The position numbers were made by a program, and so were the translations under genes. A DNA stretch of 51,509 bases, from the NCBI RefSeq assembly GCF_014197795.1, contig NZ_JACIGI010000025.1, forward strand, positions 1 through 51,509. Reading direction: 5' to 3'. Of this stretch, positions 8,131 to 16,899 are shown in pieces. The notes under the pieces are model-generated. The model saw only the letters and a program-made list of their open reading frames with translations. It searched no databases and was not told the DNA's origin. How positions within the stretch are numbered: the first letter of the stretch is position 1; the number at the start of each line of letters is the position of its first letter. This DNA is from Roseospira goensis. GTDB taxonomy: Bacteria; Pseudomonadota; Alphaproteobacteria; Rhodospirillales; Rhodospirillaceae.

Positions 8131-9306
8131 ATGGGCATCGCCGAGACACTGACCCCGGCCGCTGGGGTCTCGCTGGCGGCGGTTCTGGTGTGGCTCGGCC
8201 TGCTGTTGGGGCGGGGCGGCTTCTGGCGCGCCGACCAGAAGCTCGACAACACCGGCGCCACGCACGACGAGGCCGAGCCGGTCGTGGCCGTGATCCCGGC
8301 CCGCGACGAGGTCTACACCATCGGCCGCACCGTCCACTCGCTGTTGCGCCAGGACTATCCCGGTCCGCTGACCATCGTGGTGGTCGACGACAACAGCAGC
8401 GACGGCACCGCCGAGGCGGCGCGCGCCGCCGCCGAACGCGACGACGAGAAGGCGTGCCTGCATGTGATCCAGGGCCAGCCGCTGCCGCCGGGCTGGTCGG
8501 GCAAGCTGTGGGCCGTCCACCAGGGCCTGGAGCATGCCCGCCGGGTGGCTCCGGAGGCGCGCTACGTTCTGCTGACCGATGCCGAGATCGAACACAACCC
8601 CGGGAACGTCAGCCGGCTCGTGGCGCGGGCGGTGCGCGAGAATCGGGTCCTGGTCTCTCTGATGGTGCGGCTGCGCTGTGTCTCGACGTGGGAGAGGATC
8701 CTGATCCCCGCGTTCGTGTTCTTCTTTCAGAAGCTGTACCCGTTCCCGAAGGTCAACGACCCCAAGTCGCGGATCGCGGGCGCGGCCGGCGGTTGCATGT
8801 TGATCCGGCGCGATGCGCTGGACGCGGCCGGCGGCATCGACGCCATCCGGCACGAACTGATCGACGACTGCGCCCTGGCCCGCAACCTCAAGCACCAGGG
8901 CTCGATCTGGCTCGGGCTGGCGACGCGCACCCGCTCGCTGCGGCGTTACGAGGACCAGGGCGAGATCTGGCGCATCGTCACCCGCACCGCCTTCACCCAG
9001 CTCCATTACTCGGCCCTGTACCTGCTGCTCATGATCCTGTTCATGGCCCTGGCCTATCTGTGGCCGCCGGTGGCGGTGGTCCTGGGACTGGCGACCGCGG
9101 ATGTGGCGGCCGCCGGCCTGGGGCTGGTGGCGTGGCTGTTGATGGCGGTGGCCTACTGGCCCACGCTGAAGGTCTACCACATGCCGCGTTGGCGCAGCCT
9201 GACGCTGCCGCTGGCCGCACTGCTGTACAGCGGCATGACCCTGGATTCGGCGCGCCGGCACTGGATGGGTCAGGGCCGGGCCTGGAAAGGGCGCGTCTAC
9301 CGATGA
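8131..9306 (+). CDS. hpnB: Hopanoid-associated glycosyltransferase HpnB
   Basis: Family-2 glycosyltransferase of 391 residues. An N-terminal membrane helix (about 12-30) precedes a GT-A domain starting VVAVIPARDEVYTIGRTVHS with VVVDDNSSDGT. DAEIEHNP is the nucleotide/metal-binding region. The C-terminus has two or three membrane helices (about 300-345). HpnB proteins are co-encoded with hopanoid genes and are thought to glycosylate hopanoids or act in their export; the substrate is not proven. It lies between hpnC and hpnD, whereas those two are usually adjacent. Its stop overlaps the hpnD start (ATGA, 9303-9306). Confidence 0.9.
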   Translation: MGIAETLTPAAGVSLAAVLVWLGLLLGRGGFWRADQKLDNTGATHDEAEPVVAVIPARDEVYTIGRTVHSLLRQDYPGPLTIVVVDDNSSDGTAEAARAAAERDDEKACLHVIQGQPLPPGWSGKLWAVHQGLEHARRVAPEARYVLLTDAEIEHNPGNVSRLVARAVRENRVLVSLMVRLRCVSTWERILIPAFVFFFQKLYPFPKVNDPKSRIAGAAGGCMLIRRDALDAAGGIDAIRHELIDDCALARNLKHQGSIWLGLATRTRSLRRYEDQGEIWRIVTRTAFTQLHYSALYLLLMILFMALAYLWPPVAVVLGLATADVAAAGLGLVAWLLMAVAYWPTLKVYHMPRWRSLTLPLAALLYSGMTLDSARRHWMGQGRAWKGRVYR

Positions 9307-10205
9307 CGGACACCGCCGCTGCCGCCGCGCCCGCGGGAGGGCCGGCGGTGCTGGACGCCGAGGCGCGCGCCGTCGTCACCCGCATCACCACCGAGGCCGG
9401 CACCTCGTTCGGTGGCGCGATGCGCATCCTGCCGGCGGAACGGCGCCACGGCATGTTCGCCGTCTATGCCTTCTGCCGGGTGGTGGACGACATCGCCGAT
9501 GAGCCGGCCCCGATCGCCGACAAGCGGGCGCGGCTGGCGGACTGGCGCGCGCGCGTGGCGGCGATCTGTGCCGGGCGCCCGCGCGCCGGCGTGCCGCTGG
9601 ACCGTGCGTTGGCCTGGGTGGTGGCCCGGTTCGGCTGTGCCGAGGCCGACTTCCAGGCCGTGCTGGATGGGATGGCGATGGACGCCGGCGATCGGGTGCG
9701 CATCGCGGACATGGCCGAGCTGATGCTGTACTGCGACCGTGTGGCCTGCGCCGTCGGCCGACTGTCCAATCCGGTGTTCGGCATTCCCCCCGCCGACAGC
9801 GCGGCGCTGGCCGGGGCGGTGGGGACCGCCCTGCAACTGACCAACATTCTGCGCGACGTGGCCGAGGACGCGGCCCGCGACCGCATCTACCTGCCGGCCG
9901 ACCGGCTGGCCGCGCATGGCCTGGACCCTCTGCCCGACGATGCCGCTGCGATCCTGGACCACCCGGCGGTGCCGGCGGTGCGGGCCGAACTGGCGGCGCG
10001 GGCGGCGGCGGCGTTCGCCGAGGCCGATGCCCTGTTCGCCCGCCTGCCGCGCCGGCCGGCGCGACCGGCGCGGGTCATGAAGGAAGTCTACCACGCCCTG
10101 TTCCGCCGGCTGGCGGCGCGCGGCTGGGACGCGGTGCGCCGGCCGCCGGCGGTGCCCAAGCCGGTCAAGCTGTGGCTGGCGCTGCGCCACGGGGTGATGC
10201 CGTGA
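9303..10205 (+). CDS. hpnD: Presqualene diphosphate synthase HpnD
   Basis: Condenses two farnesyl diphosphates to presqualene diphosphate. It is 300 residues with aspartate-rich motifs DDIAD (62-66) and NILRDVAEDAARDRIYLP (from about 181). The terminal LWLALRHGVMP pattern is also seen in HpnD proteins. Its start overlaps the hpnB stop and its TGA overlaps the GTG of hpnE, so hpnB-hpnD-hpnE should be translated as a coupled unit. Confidence 0.94.
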   Translation: MTDTAAAAAPAGGPAVLDAEARAVVTRITTEAGTSFGGAMRILPAERRHGMFAVYAFCRVVDDIADEPAPIADKRARLADWRARVAAICAGRPRAGVPLDRALAWVVARFGCAEADFQAVLDGMAMDAGDRVRIADMAELMLYCDRVACAVGRLSNPVFGIPPADSAALAGAVGTALQLTNILRDVAEDAARDRIYLPADRLAAHGLDPLPDDAAAILDHPAVPAVRAELAARAAAAFAEADALFARLPRRPARPARVMKEVYHALFRRLAARGWDAVRRPPAVPKPVKLWLALRHGVMP

Positions 10206-11488
10206 CCCCGGCGCCGATGGGCCCGCCGCGCGTCCATGTGGTGGGCGCCGGCCTGGCCGGTCTGGCCTGCGCGGTCGCCCTGGCCCTCAAGGGGCGGCCG
10301 GTGCATCTGTACGAGGCGGCGGGGCAGGCCGGCGGGCGGGCGCGCTCGTTTGCGGACGCGACGCTGGACCGGCGCATCGACAACGGCAATCACCTGCTGC
10401 TGTCCGGCAACCGGTCGGTGTTCCGGTTCCTGGACGCCATCGGCGCCCGCGACCGGCTGGTCGGCCCGCGCGAGAGCCGCTTTCCGTTCATGGACCTGCG
10501 CACCGGTCGGCGCTGGGTGGTGCGCATCGGCCCCGGGCGCTGGCCCGGCTGGGTGTTCGATCCCGCGCGGCGGGTGCCGGACACGCGGCCGGCCGACTAC
10601 CTGGCGGGGCTGCGGCTGGCCCGTGCCGGGGCGCGGGCCACGGTGGCCGACGTGCTGGGGGGGCTCGGCCCGCTGTACGATCGCTTCTGGCATCCGCTGG
10701 CGGTCTCCGCGCTGAATACCGAGGCCGAGCGGGCGCAGGCGCGCCTGCTGTGGCCAGTGCTGACGGAGACCTTCGGGCGCGGCGGCCGGGCGTGCCGGCC
10801 GCTGTGGGCGCGCGAGGGGCTGAGCGAGACCTTTGTGCGTCCGGCCCTGGGGGCGCTGTCGGCGCGCGCGGCGACGGTGCGCTTCGGCTGCCGGCTGAAG
10901 GACCTGGAGGCCGTCGACGGCCGCGTGACCCGGCTGGTGTTTCCCGACGGCACCGAAGAGATTGCGCGCGGCGAGGCGGTGGCGCTGGCGGTGCCGCCAT
11001 GGGCGGCCAACCTGCTGCTGCCCGGCCTGAAGGCGCCCGACGAGACGCGGCCCATCGTCAATCTGCACTTTCGGTTGCCGAACCCGCCGCCGGCCCGGTT
11101 CGCGCAGCCGCTCGGACTGCTGGGCGGCACGGCGGAGTGGCTGTTCCTGCGCGGCGACGTGGCCTCGGTGACCATCAGCGCCGCCGGCCACGTGGTGGAC
11201 CTGCCGCCGGACGCGATCGCCGCCCCGGTCTGGCCGGAGATCGCGCGCGCCCTCGGCTGGCCCGCCGACACCCCGCAACCGCCGGTCAAGGTCATCAAGG
11301 AGAAGCGGGCCACCTTCGCCCAGACCCCGGAGCAGGTGGCGCGACGACCCGGGCCGCGCGGGCCGCTGCGCAACCTGGTGTTGGCCGGCGACTGGACCGA
11401 TACCGGGCTGCCGGCGACCATCGAGGGCGCGGTGCGCTCCGGTCACAGGGCCGCGGAAACCGTCATTGCAGTGCAACGCGCGCCTTGA
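10202..11488 (+). CDS. hpnE: Hydroxysqualene dehydroxylase HpnE
   Basis: FAD-dependent amine-oxidase-fold enzyme of about 428 residues that reduces hydroxysqualene to squalene, completing the HpnCDE route. The dinucleotide-binding motif is VHVVGAGLAGLACAVALALKG near the N-terminus, and the C-terminal FAD motif is LVLAGDWTDTGLPATIEGAV. I chose GTG 10202, which overlaps the hpnD stop as GTGA. ATG 10217 is five codons further in and is possible. Confidence 0.93.
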   Translation: MTPAPMGPPRVHVVGAGLAGLACAVALALKGRPVHLYEAAGQAGGRARSFADATLDRRIDNGNHLLLSGNRSVFRFLDAIGARDRLVGPRESRFPFMDLRTGRRWVVRIGPGRWPGWVFDPARRVPDTRPADYLAGLRLARAGARATVADVLGGLGPLYDRFWHPLAVSALNTEAERAQARLLWPVLTETFGRGGRACRPLWAREGLSETFVRPALGALSARAATVRFGCRLKDLEAVDGRVTRLVFPDGTEEIARGEAVALAVPPWAANLLLPGLKAPDETRPIVNLHFRLPNPPPARFAQPLGLLGGTAEWLFLRGDVASVTISAAGHVVDLPPDAIAAPVWPEIARALGWPADTPQPPVKVIKEKRATFAQTPEQVARRPGPRGPLRNLVLAGDWTDTGLPATIEGAVRSGHRAAETVIAVQRAP

Positions 11489-11885
11489 CGCCGCCAGCCC
11501 CGCACGTCACAAGGCGAGGGGTTGCGCGGGGATTGTCTGTTTCGCGTCCCGCTCGGGGTCCTGCTTGCCTGCGCGCGTCGGCGCGATCTCCCGTCGTGAG
11601 GGCGCGGGTCAGACAGACACGCCGGGGGCGCTGTGCAGGGGACGCCGCGGAGAACCGGTGCGGAGGAGGGTCGGGGGGATCCTCGTCCGGGCGCGGCCGT
11701 TGCGACCGTCTCGTCCGCGCGCGCGCCGGAGGAGTTGACCGATTGAAAAGGCGCAATGCCGTGCACGCCCCTCTCCTGCCATAGCCCCATCCTGTCGACG
11801 GTGCCCCGGCTTTTCTGTCTCCAGACCCAGGCCGGTGCTGCGCCGCCCGTCCTGTCCCGCGTCAGTCAAGGGAACGTCGTCACCG
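11489..11885. other. Non-coding spacer between hpnE and shc
   Basis: This 397-nt GC-rich stretch has no convincing gene; short open frames here show no recognisable protein features. TTGACC at about 11734 precedes AT-richer bases (GATTGAAAAGGCGCAATG) but has no matching -10 element. The length suggests that shc and hpnG have their own promoter rather than depending only on read-through from hpnC. Confidence 0.5.
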
Positions 11886-13970
11886 ATGAATCAAACGCTG
11901 CACAAGACACCGGTCATCGACTTCGACACGCAAACCCCCTTCGATGCCTTGATCGCGCACGGCCCCGACGTTGCCGGCGACCCCGCCCGCACGGGCGCGG
12001 GCGGCGACCCGGCGGGCGCCGGCGCGACCACCCCGGACAGCAGCGCGCTCGATGCCGCCATCGGCGAGGCCGCCGGGTGGCTTCAAACGCGCCAGCGCGA
12101 CGACGGCCATTGGATCTTCGAGTTGGAGGCCGACGCCACCATCCCGGCCGAATACGTGCTGCTCAACCACTTCCTGGACCAGATCGACGCGCCGCTGGAG
12201 CGCAAGATCGCGGTCTACCTGCGCGGCATGCAGGGGGCGCACGGCGGCTGGCCGCTGTTCCACGACGGCGACTTCGACATGAGCGCCTCGGTCAAGGCGT
12301 ACTACGCCCTCAAGCTGGTCGGGGATCACCCGGACGAGCCGCATATGGCGCGGGCGCGTGAAGCCATCCTGAAGCGCGGCGGGGCGGCGCGCACCAACGT
12401 CTTCACCCGCTTCACCCTGGCCATGTTCGGCCAGGTGCCGTGGCGGGCCTGTCCCGTCAGCCGGGTCGAGGCCATGCTGCTGCCGCGCTGGTTCCCGTTC
12501 CACCTCGACAAGGTGTCGTACTGGGCGCGCACGGTCATGGTGCCGCTGTTCGTGCTGTACTCGCGCCGCGCCCGGGCGGTGAACCCGCGGGGCGTTGGCA
12601 TCCGGGAGCTGTTCGTCACCCCGCCGGAGCGCGAGCGCCGCTATCACCGCAATCCCACCGGGCACTGGATCGGCACGGCGTTCCTGGGGCTGGACAAGGT
12701 CGTCCGGGTGCTGGAACCCCTGTTCCCGCGTGCGGTCGAGCGCCGCGCGACCGAGACGGCGCTGCGCTTCGTCGAGGAACGGCTGAACGGCGAGGACGGC
12801 CTGGGCGGCATCTTCCCCGCCATCGCCAACTGCCTGATGGTCTACCACATCCTCGGCTACCCGAAGGACCACCCCAACGTCCGCATCGCCCGCCGGGCCA
12901 TCGACGGATTGGTGGTGGACAAGGGCAGCCACGCCTACGTTCAGCCCTGCCTGTCGCCGGTGTGGGACACCGGACTGGCCTCCATGGCGCTGTGCGAGAC
13001 CAACGCCCAGGGCGGCGACGATCGGGCGGTCAGCGCCACGCGCGAGACCGCGGTGACCAACGCCTGCCACTGGCTGCGCGACCGCCAGATCCTGGATACT
13101 GTGGGCGACTACGCCGCCATGCGGCCGGGGGTGCGCCCCGGGGGCTGGGCGTTCCAGTACAACAACGACCACTATCCCGACGTCGACGATACCGCCGTGG
13201 TCAGCATGCTGCTGCATCGCACCGGCGACCCGGCGAACAAGGAGTCGGTGGAGCGCGCGGCCGAGTGGATCATCGGGTTGCAGTCCAAGAACGGCGGCTG
13301 GGGGGCGTTCGACGCCGATAACGAGTACTATACCCTTAACAACATTCCGTTCGCCGACCACGGCGCCATGCTGGATCCGCCCACGGTCGACGTGTCGGCG
13401 CGCTGCATCGGGTTCCTCAGCCAGATCGGCTACGAGCGCGACCACCCCGTCGTCGCCCGCGGCCTGGCATTCCTGCGGGCCCAGCAGGAGCCGGACGGGT
13501 CCTGGTTCGGGCGCTGGGGGACGAACTACATCTATGGCACCTGGTCGGCGCTGTCCGCCTTCAACGCCGTCGGCGAGGATCCGCAGGCCCCGCACGTTCG
13601 CGCCGCGGTGGCGTGGCTGCACCGTCGCCAGCAGGCGGACGGCGGTTGGGGCGAGGGCTGCGAGAGCTACTGGTCGGACAAGCGCGACTTCGTGAAGGCG
13701 TCGACGCCGACCCAGACCGCCTGGGCGCTGCTGGGCCTGATGGCCGCGGGCGAGGTGGACAGCGAGCCGGTGCGGCGCGGGGTGGACTATCTCCTGAAGG
13801 CGCCGCGCGAGGGCGGCCGCTGGACCGAGGACCTGTACAACGCCGTCGGATTCCCGCGTGTGTTCTATCTGAAGTACCACGGCTATCCGGTGTTCTTCCC
13901 GCTCTGGGCGCTGTCGCGCTACCGCAACCTGACCCGCGGCAACTCCAAGCACGTCTCCTGGGGCCTTTAG
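11886..13970 (+). CDS. shc: Squalene-hopene cyclase
   Basis: Membrane-associated class II triterpene cyclase that converts squalene to hopene and diplopterol. It is 694 residues. The catalytic acid motif DVDDTA is at 432-437 (DxDD). Several QW-type repeats are visible, for example QKNGGWGAFDADN, QEPDGSWFGRWGTNY and QQADGGWGEG. The first 50 residues are a low-complexity lead. I chose ATG 11886 because it begins the conserved-looking MNQTLHKTPV lead; the upstream in-frame sequence has no SD. hpnG follows 4 nt after the stop. Confidence 0.97.
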   Translation: MNQTLHKTPVIDFDTQTPFDALIAHGPDVAGDPARTGAGGDPAGAGATTPDSSALDAAIGEAAGWLQTRQRDDGHWIFELEADATIPAEYVLLNHFLDQIDAPLERKIAVYLRGMQGAHGGWPLFHDGDFDMSASVKAYYALKLVGDHPDEPHMARAREAILKRGGAARTNVFTRFTLAMFGQVPWRACPVSRVEAMLLPRWFPFHLDKVSYWARTVMVPLFVLYSRRARAVNPRGVGIRELFVTPPERERRYHRNPTGHWIGTAFLGLDKVVRVLEPLFPRAVERRATETALRFVEERLNGEDGLGGIFPAIANCLMVYHILGYPKDHPNVRIARRAIDGLVVDKGSHAYVQPCLSPVWDTGLASMALCETNAQGGDDRAVSATRETAVTNACHWLRDRQILDTVGDYAAMRPGVRPGGWAFQYNNDHYPDVDDTAVVSMLLHRTGDPANKESVERAAEWIIGLQSKNGGWGAFDADNEYYTLNNIPFADHGAMLDPPTVDVSARCIGFLSQIGYERDHPVVARGLAFLRAQQEPDGSWFGRWGTNYIYGTWSALSAFNAVGEDPQAPHVRAAVAWLHRRQQADGGWGEGCESYWSDKRDFVKASTPTQTAWALLGLMAAGEVDSEPVRRGVDYLLKAPREGGRWTEDLYNAVGFPRVFYLKYHGYPVFFPLWALSRYRNLTRGNSKHVSWGL

Positions 13971-13974
13971 CGCG

Positions 13975-14661
13975 GTGACGGCCCGATCCGTCGGTGTCGT
14001 CACCGGCCTGACCAGCGAGGTGCGGGCGCTGGCCGACTGCCCCGGCCTGGCCGTGCGCTGTCACGGCCCGGGTCCGGCACGGGCCGAGGCGGCGGCCCGG
14101 GCGCTGCTCGACGGCGGGGCGGGCGCCTTGATCAGCGCCGGCATCTGCGGGGCGCTGGACCCGGGGCTCGCGCCCGGCGCGGTCATTCTGCCGGCGCGGG
14201 TGGTCAACCGCCACGACGACGGTGACTCGTGGCTGGCGGATGCGGTCTGGCATGCGGCGGTGGTGGCGGCTGCGCCGCCCGGGCTGCGTCTTCACACCGG
14301 GGCGCTGCTGGGCTCCGACCGGGCCGTGGGGTCGGTGGACGGCAAGCGCCACCTGGCCGCCCGCACCGGCGCGGTGGCGGTGGACATGGAGAGCCACGCC
14401 GTGGCGCGGGTCGCCACCGCGGCCGGGGTCCCCTTTCTCGTTCTGCGCACGGTGGCCGACACCGCCACGGACACCCTGCCGCCGTGGCTGGCGGGGGTGC
14501 TGAACCGCGATGGTACGCCCAACGCGGCCATGGCGCTGCGGCGGATGCTGCTGGGGCCGTGGCGCCTGCCGAGCCTGATCGCCCTGGCGCGGCGCAGCCG
14601 GGCGGCCGAACGGGCGCTCGGCACCGCCGCCCACGCCTTGCGGTTGTCGGCAGGGCCGTAG
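13975..14661 (+). CDS. hpnG: Adenosylhopane nucleosidase/phosphorylase HpnG
   Basis: Nucleoside-phosphorylase-family protein of 228 residues starting at GTG. HpnG removes adenine from adenosylhopane on the way to bacteriohopanetetrol. Family features are GALISAGICGALDPGLAPGA, the nucleoside-binding segment VAVDMESHAVARVA, and LRTVADTATDTLP. It begins 4 nt after shc, so it is probably co-transcribed. The radical-SAM gene hpnH, which makes its substrate and often lies beside it, is not in the window; the next gene is convergent prmA. Confidence 0.9.
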   Translation: MTARSVGVVTGLTSEVRALADCPGLAVRCHGPGPARAEAAARALLDGGAGALISAGICGALDPGLAPGAVILPARVVNRHDDGDSWLADAVWHAAVVAAAPPGLRLHTGALLGSDRAVGSVDGKRHLAARTGAVAVDMESHAVARVATAAGVPFLVLRTVADTATDTLPPWLAGVLNRDGTPNAAMALRRMLLGPWRLPSLIALARRSRAAERALGTAAHALRLSAGP

Positions 14662-14728
14662 CCCGTATCGCGTTCTCGGCTTCGCTTTCTCGGTCCTACG
14701 GGGGAGCGCGGGACCGCCGGCCCGTGCC

Positions 14729-15640
14729 TCAACGCCGCGCCGGCTTGCGCAGCACCAGCGTCATCCACTCCGCGATCGGATAGCGCCGCTCCAGCACCAG
14801 CCCGTGCCGCCGGTAGGCGTTGGCGACTCGGGCCTCCTGGCTGGCCAGCAGACCCGACAGCACGATGCGCCCACCCGGCGCCAGCGTCCGGGCGGCGGAC
14901 CGCGCCATCGCGGCCAGCGGGCGGGCCAGGATATTGGCGAGGATGAGGTCGTAGGGGCCGCCGGCGCGCACGCGGCGGTCGCGGAAGCCGTCGGAGCGCA
15001 GCACGTCCACACAGGCCGCCAGGCCGTTGCGGCGCACGTTGTCGCGCGCCACTCGCACCGCCTCGGCGTCCATGTCCACCGCCAGCACCGGCCGGTGCCA
15101 CTGCGCGGCCGCGGCCATCGCCAGCACCGCCGTGCCGCAGCCCATGTCGAGCACGCGGCGCGGCCGGCGCCGGTGTCCCCAGCGCTGTTTGCCCAGGTCA
15201 TCCAGCGCCCGCAGGCAACCTTCGGTGGTCGGATGTTCGCCGGAGCCGAAGGCGGTGGCGGCATCCACCACCAGGCGGCGGGCGCCGGCGGGCGGCGGCG
15301 TGGTGACGTGCGAGCCGCGGAGGTGGAAGCGTCCGACGTCCAGCGGCGGGAAGGCGCGCAGGTTGTCCGCCACCCAGTCGCGCGGCCCCAGCCGCTCCAC
15401 CGTCACCGGCGGGGCATCGGGCAGGCCGGCCGCGCGGGTCGCCAGCGTCAGTGCCAGGTCCAGGCGGGCGCGGTCGGGGGCCTGCGCGCTCACGCCCTCC
15501 AGCCGCCAGGCCCCGCGCTCGGGACCGTCGTCGGCGATCTCGAAACACAGCAGCGCGTCACACTGGTCGTCCAGGGCCGCCTCGAACGTCGGCACGGCCG
15601 CCGCCGGCACAACCACATCCACCCGCCACAGGTCCGCCAC
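14729..15640 (-). CDS. prmA: Ribosomal protein L11 methyltransferase
   Basis: SAM-dependent methyltransferase of 303 residues that trimethylates ribosomal protein L11. The substrate-recognition domain (1-110) has DWVADNLRAFPPLDVGRFHL. The SAM site is VLDMGCGTAVLAMAAAA. The NILARPLAAMA and IVLSGLLASQ segments are typical of PrmA. It is convergent with hpnG across 67 nt. A FliJ-like gene ends 20 nt upstream on the same strand. Confidence 0.94.
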   Translation of the reverse strand: MADLWRVDVVVPAAAVPTFEAALDDQCDALLCFEIADDGPERGAWRLEGVSAQAPDRARLDLALTLATRAAGLPDAPPVTVERLGPRDWVADNLRAFPPLDVGRFHLRGSHVTTPPPAGARRLVVDAATAFGSGEHPTTEGCLRALDDLGKQRWGHRRRPRRVLDMGCGTAVLAMAAAAQWHRPVLAVDMDAEAVRVARDNVRRNGLAACVDVLRSDGFRDRRVRAGGPYDLILANILARPLAAMARSAARTLAPGGRIVLSGLLASQEARVANAYRRHGLVLERRYPIAEWMTLVLRKPARR

Positions 15641-15660
15641 GCTCGGGTCCTCCTTTTCGG

Positions 15661-16113
15661 TCAGTGTCCGCCGGGGTCGTCCTCGCCATCCTCGGCGCGG
15701 CGGCGACGATGCATCGTCAGGCCGATCTCGTCCAGCACCGCCTGGTCCTTGCGGGCGCGCTCGCGCGCGGTCCGGGCGTCGCGGGCCTCCTGCGCCAGTT
15801 CGTAGGTCTTGCGGGTGCGGTACAGCTCGGCCAGATCGTCGCGCATGCGCTCGATGCGCTGGCGCAGGTCGGCCAGGGCCTGGGCCAGGGCGTCCTTACG
15901 CTGGCGATGGGCGGCGAGGTAGCCGGGAAAGGTGAAGGCCGCCTCCGGATGGGCGTCGACGTGACCCGACTCGCGGGCCAGGTCGGCGTCGAGCCGGCGG
16001 TCCTCCGCCTGGAGCGCCGCCTCCTCCTGGTGCAGCACGCCGAGCTGGCGGCGCAGCTCGTCGATCTCCAGCTTGTTCAGGCGGATGACGGTGTGCAGGT
16101 CGCCCTTGGCCAT
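15661..16113 (-). CDS. FliJ-like coiled-coil protein
   Basis: This encodes 150 residues, almost entirely predicted helix rich in Arg, Glu, Ala and Leu (KLEIDELRRQLGVLHQEEAA, and later ELAQEARDARTARERARKDQ). The size and the coiled-coil pattern with a basic C-terminus resemble FliJ flagellar export chaperones, but no other flagellar gene is nearby, so the role is uncertain. It lies 67 nt downstream of the DUF1045 gene and 20 nt upstream of prmA, so read-through from the phn operon is possible. Confidence 0.55.
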   Translation of the reverse strand: MAKGDLHTVIRLNKLEIDELRRQLGVLHQEEAALQAEDRRLDADLARESGHVDAHPEAAFTFPGYLAAHRQRKDALAQALADLRQRIERMRDDLAELYRTRKTYELAQEARDARTARERARKDQAVLDEIGLTMHRRRRAEDGEDDPGGH

Positions 16114-16180
16114 GGCGGCGTGCCCTTCCTGATCGGGGTCGGGCGCACCATAGGGGACCGGCGCCGGCCCCGGCCAGCCC

Positions 16181-16888
16181 TCACCCCGCCGGGGTCAGGA
16201 ACGGGACCCGGCGGATCAGCCGGAAGGGCGCGGCGCGCTCCGGCTGGTGGAACACCGCCAGCCCGTCGACCGGCACCGGCGCCGCGATCGCCGGCCCGAA
16301 CAGGGCCCGCAGGGCCTCGATCACGGCGGCCCGCTCGCCGTCATCGGCGATACGCCCGGTCAGCGTCATGTGGAAGCGGAATGCGTCCATCACGTAGGGG
16401 TAGCCCCAGCGCTCCAGCAGCGCCTGTTCCCCGGCGGTCAGCCCGGCGGCGCGGCGGCGCGCCAGCTCGTCCGCCGACGGCGGGGCGCGGAAGGCATCGA
16501 AGGTCTCGACGCACGCGGCGGCCAGCTCGTCCAGCGCCGGCGCCGGGGCCGACGGCACCAGGGCGACGAAGCCGCCCAGCGGCGCCACCATCAGCGCGGG
16601 CAGATCGAACCCGGTCCGGGTGGCGGCGAAGGTCTCCACGGCGGCCATCAGGTCGTCCGCGGTGGTCCCGGCGCGCAGCGCGAACGGGGCCTTCAGGGTG
16701 CCGTGAAAGCCGTAGAAGCGGGGGCTGTCGGTCAGGGTCTCGGCCCGCGCCGGGTCGAGACCGGGCACCATCGGGCGGTCGAGCGCGGCCCCGCTGCGGG
16801 CGTCGCGGCCCAGCCATGCCGATCCGAGCCGGTCCAGCGCCGACCCCTCGGGCGGCGCGAAGTAGAGGGCAAAACGATCGTCAACCAT
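16181..16888 (-). CDS. DUF1045 2H-phosphoesterase-like protein of phosphonate operons
   Basis: This encodes about 235 residues. Two HxTL motifs, FHGTLKAPF (His62/Thr64) and FHMTLTGR (His173/Thr175), mark the 2H phosphoesterase fold. The opening FALYFAPPEGSAL matches the putative phosphonate metabolism protein family (DUF1045). It is the last gene of the C-P lyase operon, 11 nt after phnM. Since phnP is absent here, a role in opening or hydrolysing the cyclic ribosyl phosphate product is an attractive inference, not shown. I chose ATG 16888 because earlier in-frame starts overlap phnM. Confidence 0.85.
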   Translation of the reverse strand: MVDDRFALYFAPPEGSALDRLGSAWLGRDARSGAALDRPMVPGLDPARAETLTDSPRFYGFHGTLKAPFALRAGTTADDLMAAVETFAATRTGFDLPALMVAPLGGFVALVPSAPAPALDELAAACVETFDAFRAPPSADELARRRAAGLTAGEQALLERWGYPYVMDAFRFHMTLTGRIADDGERAAVIEALRALFGPAIAAPVPVDGLAVFHQPERAAPFRLIRRVPFLTPAG

Positions 16889-16899
16889 AATCGCGAGCC

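Noticed and set aside
14662-14728. Possible terminator between hpnG and prmA
   Set aside because: The 67-nt spacer has short complementary words but no stem longer than about 5 bp by eye.
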